Below are positions 63,764 to 64,000 of a stretch of DNA of 64,000 nucleotides, in pieces (positions within the stretch are counted from its first letter, which is position 1; every line of letters starts with the position of its first letter). The DNA lies in assembly GCF_002282855.1 (NCBI RefSeq), contig NZ_NRIR01000006.1:1-64000 (forward strand), in the 5' to 3' direction. The notes under the pieces were generated by a model. It had not been told where the DNA came from. It saw only the letters and a program-made list of their open reading frames with translations, and did not search any database. Made by a program: the position numbers and the translations under genes. The stretch is from Paraferrimonas sedimenticola (GTDB lineage Bacteria; Pseudomonadota; Gammaproteobacteria; Enterobacterales; Shewanellaceae).

Positions 63764-64000
63764 CTACAAAATCTGACCGGCGTTGTCCGCCAGCAATCGA
63801 CGGGCCACGATCAAGCGCATGATCTCATTGGTCCCTTCAAGAATTTGGTGCACGCGAACGTCACGCAAGTGGCGCTCTAACGGGTACTCACGAATGTAGC
63901 CATAGCCGCCATGTAGCTGCAGCGCTGCATCGCACACCTTAAAGCCAATATCGGTGGCAAAGCGTTTGGCCATGGCACAATAAGCGGTTTTCTCTGGGTC
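63764..64000 (-). CDS. Acyl-CoA dehydrogenase, C-terminal part (runs off the window)
   Basis: Only the last 78 codons are in the window; the gene enters from the right edge. LHGGYGYIREYPLERHLRDV and ILEGTNEIMRLIVAR are typical of acyl-CoA dehydrogenases (isobutyryl-/short-branched-chain type in this operon context). In the Shewanella ivd operon an enoyl-CoA hydratase gene lies between this and the hydrolase; here it is absent. Confidence 0.92.
   Translation of the reverse strand, partial: DPEKTAYCAMAKRFATDIGFKVCDAALQLHGGYGYIREYPLERHLRDVRVHQILEGTNEIMRLIVARRLLADNAGQIL

Overview
The window is a gammaproteobacterial chromosome segment, most like a marine member of the Shewanellaceae/Ferrimonadaceae end of Alteromonadales. 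The pointers are MotY (sodium-driven polar flagellum), the ycgB-fadR-nhaB-dsbB order shared with enterics, a PyrC-type dihydroorotase of the long class, yejK-yejL-yejM, a phoPQ pair, and a branched-chain amino acid catabolic (ivd-type) operon. The genus cannot be fixed from the sequence alone.

Layout. 1-5.4 kb: ybgC-tolQRAB-pal-cpoB followed by tRNA-Lys(UUU), all on the minus strand. 5.4-12.1 kb: a candidate small RNA, motY, rnt, a 2-Cys peroxiredoxin, a Na+/H+ antiporter, an acetoacetate-decarboxylase-like gene, grxD and sodB. 12.3-17.1 kb: yeaG-yeaH-ycgB stress operon. 17.1-27.8 kb: fadR, nhaB, dsbB, yecM, an M23 peptidase, a QueD-like protein, dihydroorotase, yejK, yejL, yejM and a small lipoprotein, ending at tRNA-Pro(GGG).

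28.03-52.14 kb is a 24-kb genomic island inserted in the 3' end of tRNA-Pro. It is bounded by a perfect 51-bp direct repeat and carries a tyrosine integrase and an AlpA regulator at the right end; no relaxase or secretion genes are visible. Its left arm (28-36 kb, AT-rich) holds lipoproteins and immunity-like proteins separated by gaps carrying short related repeats. The middle has a 1098-residue KAP-type membrane NTPase and then a striking block (39.8-45.6 kb): about 530 bp almost entirely made of consecutive hairpins, a replication-relaxation-like gene, many small proteins sharing a CCTAGG-containing leader motif, a second structured intergenic segment, and a CsrA homologue. The right arm has an Ig-like lipoprotein, a Cys-rich protein and a secreted YHCH/three-repeat protein.

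52.2-64 kb is core chromosome again: an SDR gene, a 27-residue membrane microprotein, outer-membrane barrel proteins, phoPQ, DUF3135, corA, a GNAT acetyltransferase and the ivd-type operon running off the right edge.

The two most promising observations are: (1) four promoters around phoPQ (phoP itself, two tandem OMP genes and the 27-residue membrane microprotein) share the same layout, an 11-bp-phased GTTCA-type direct repeat exactly 12 bp upstream of the -10 hexamer, suggesting a local PhoP regulon whose microprotein could be a functional counterpart of MgrB; (2) the hairpin-saturated 39.78-40.31 kb region, which may be a large structured RNA or a single-strand-active replication/transfer locus.
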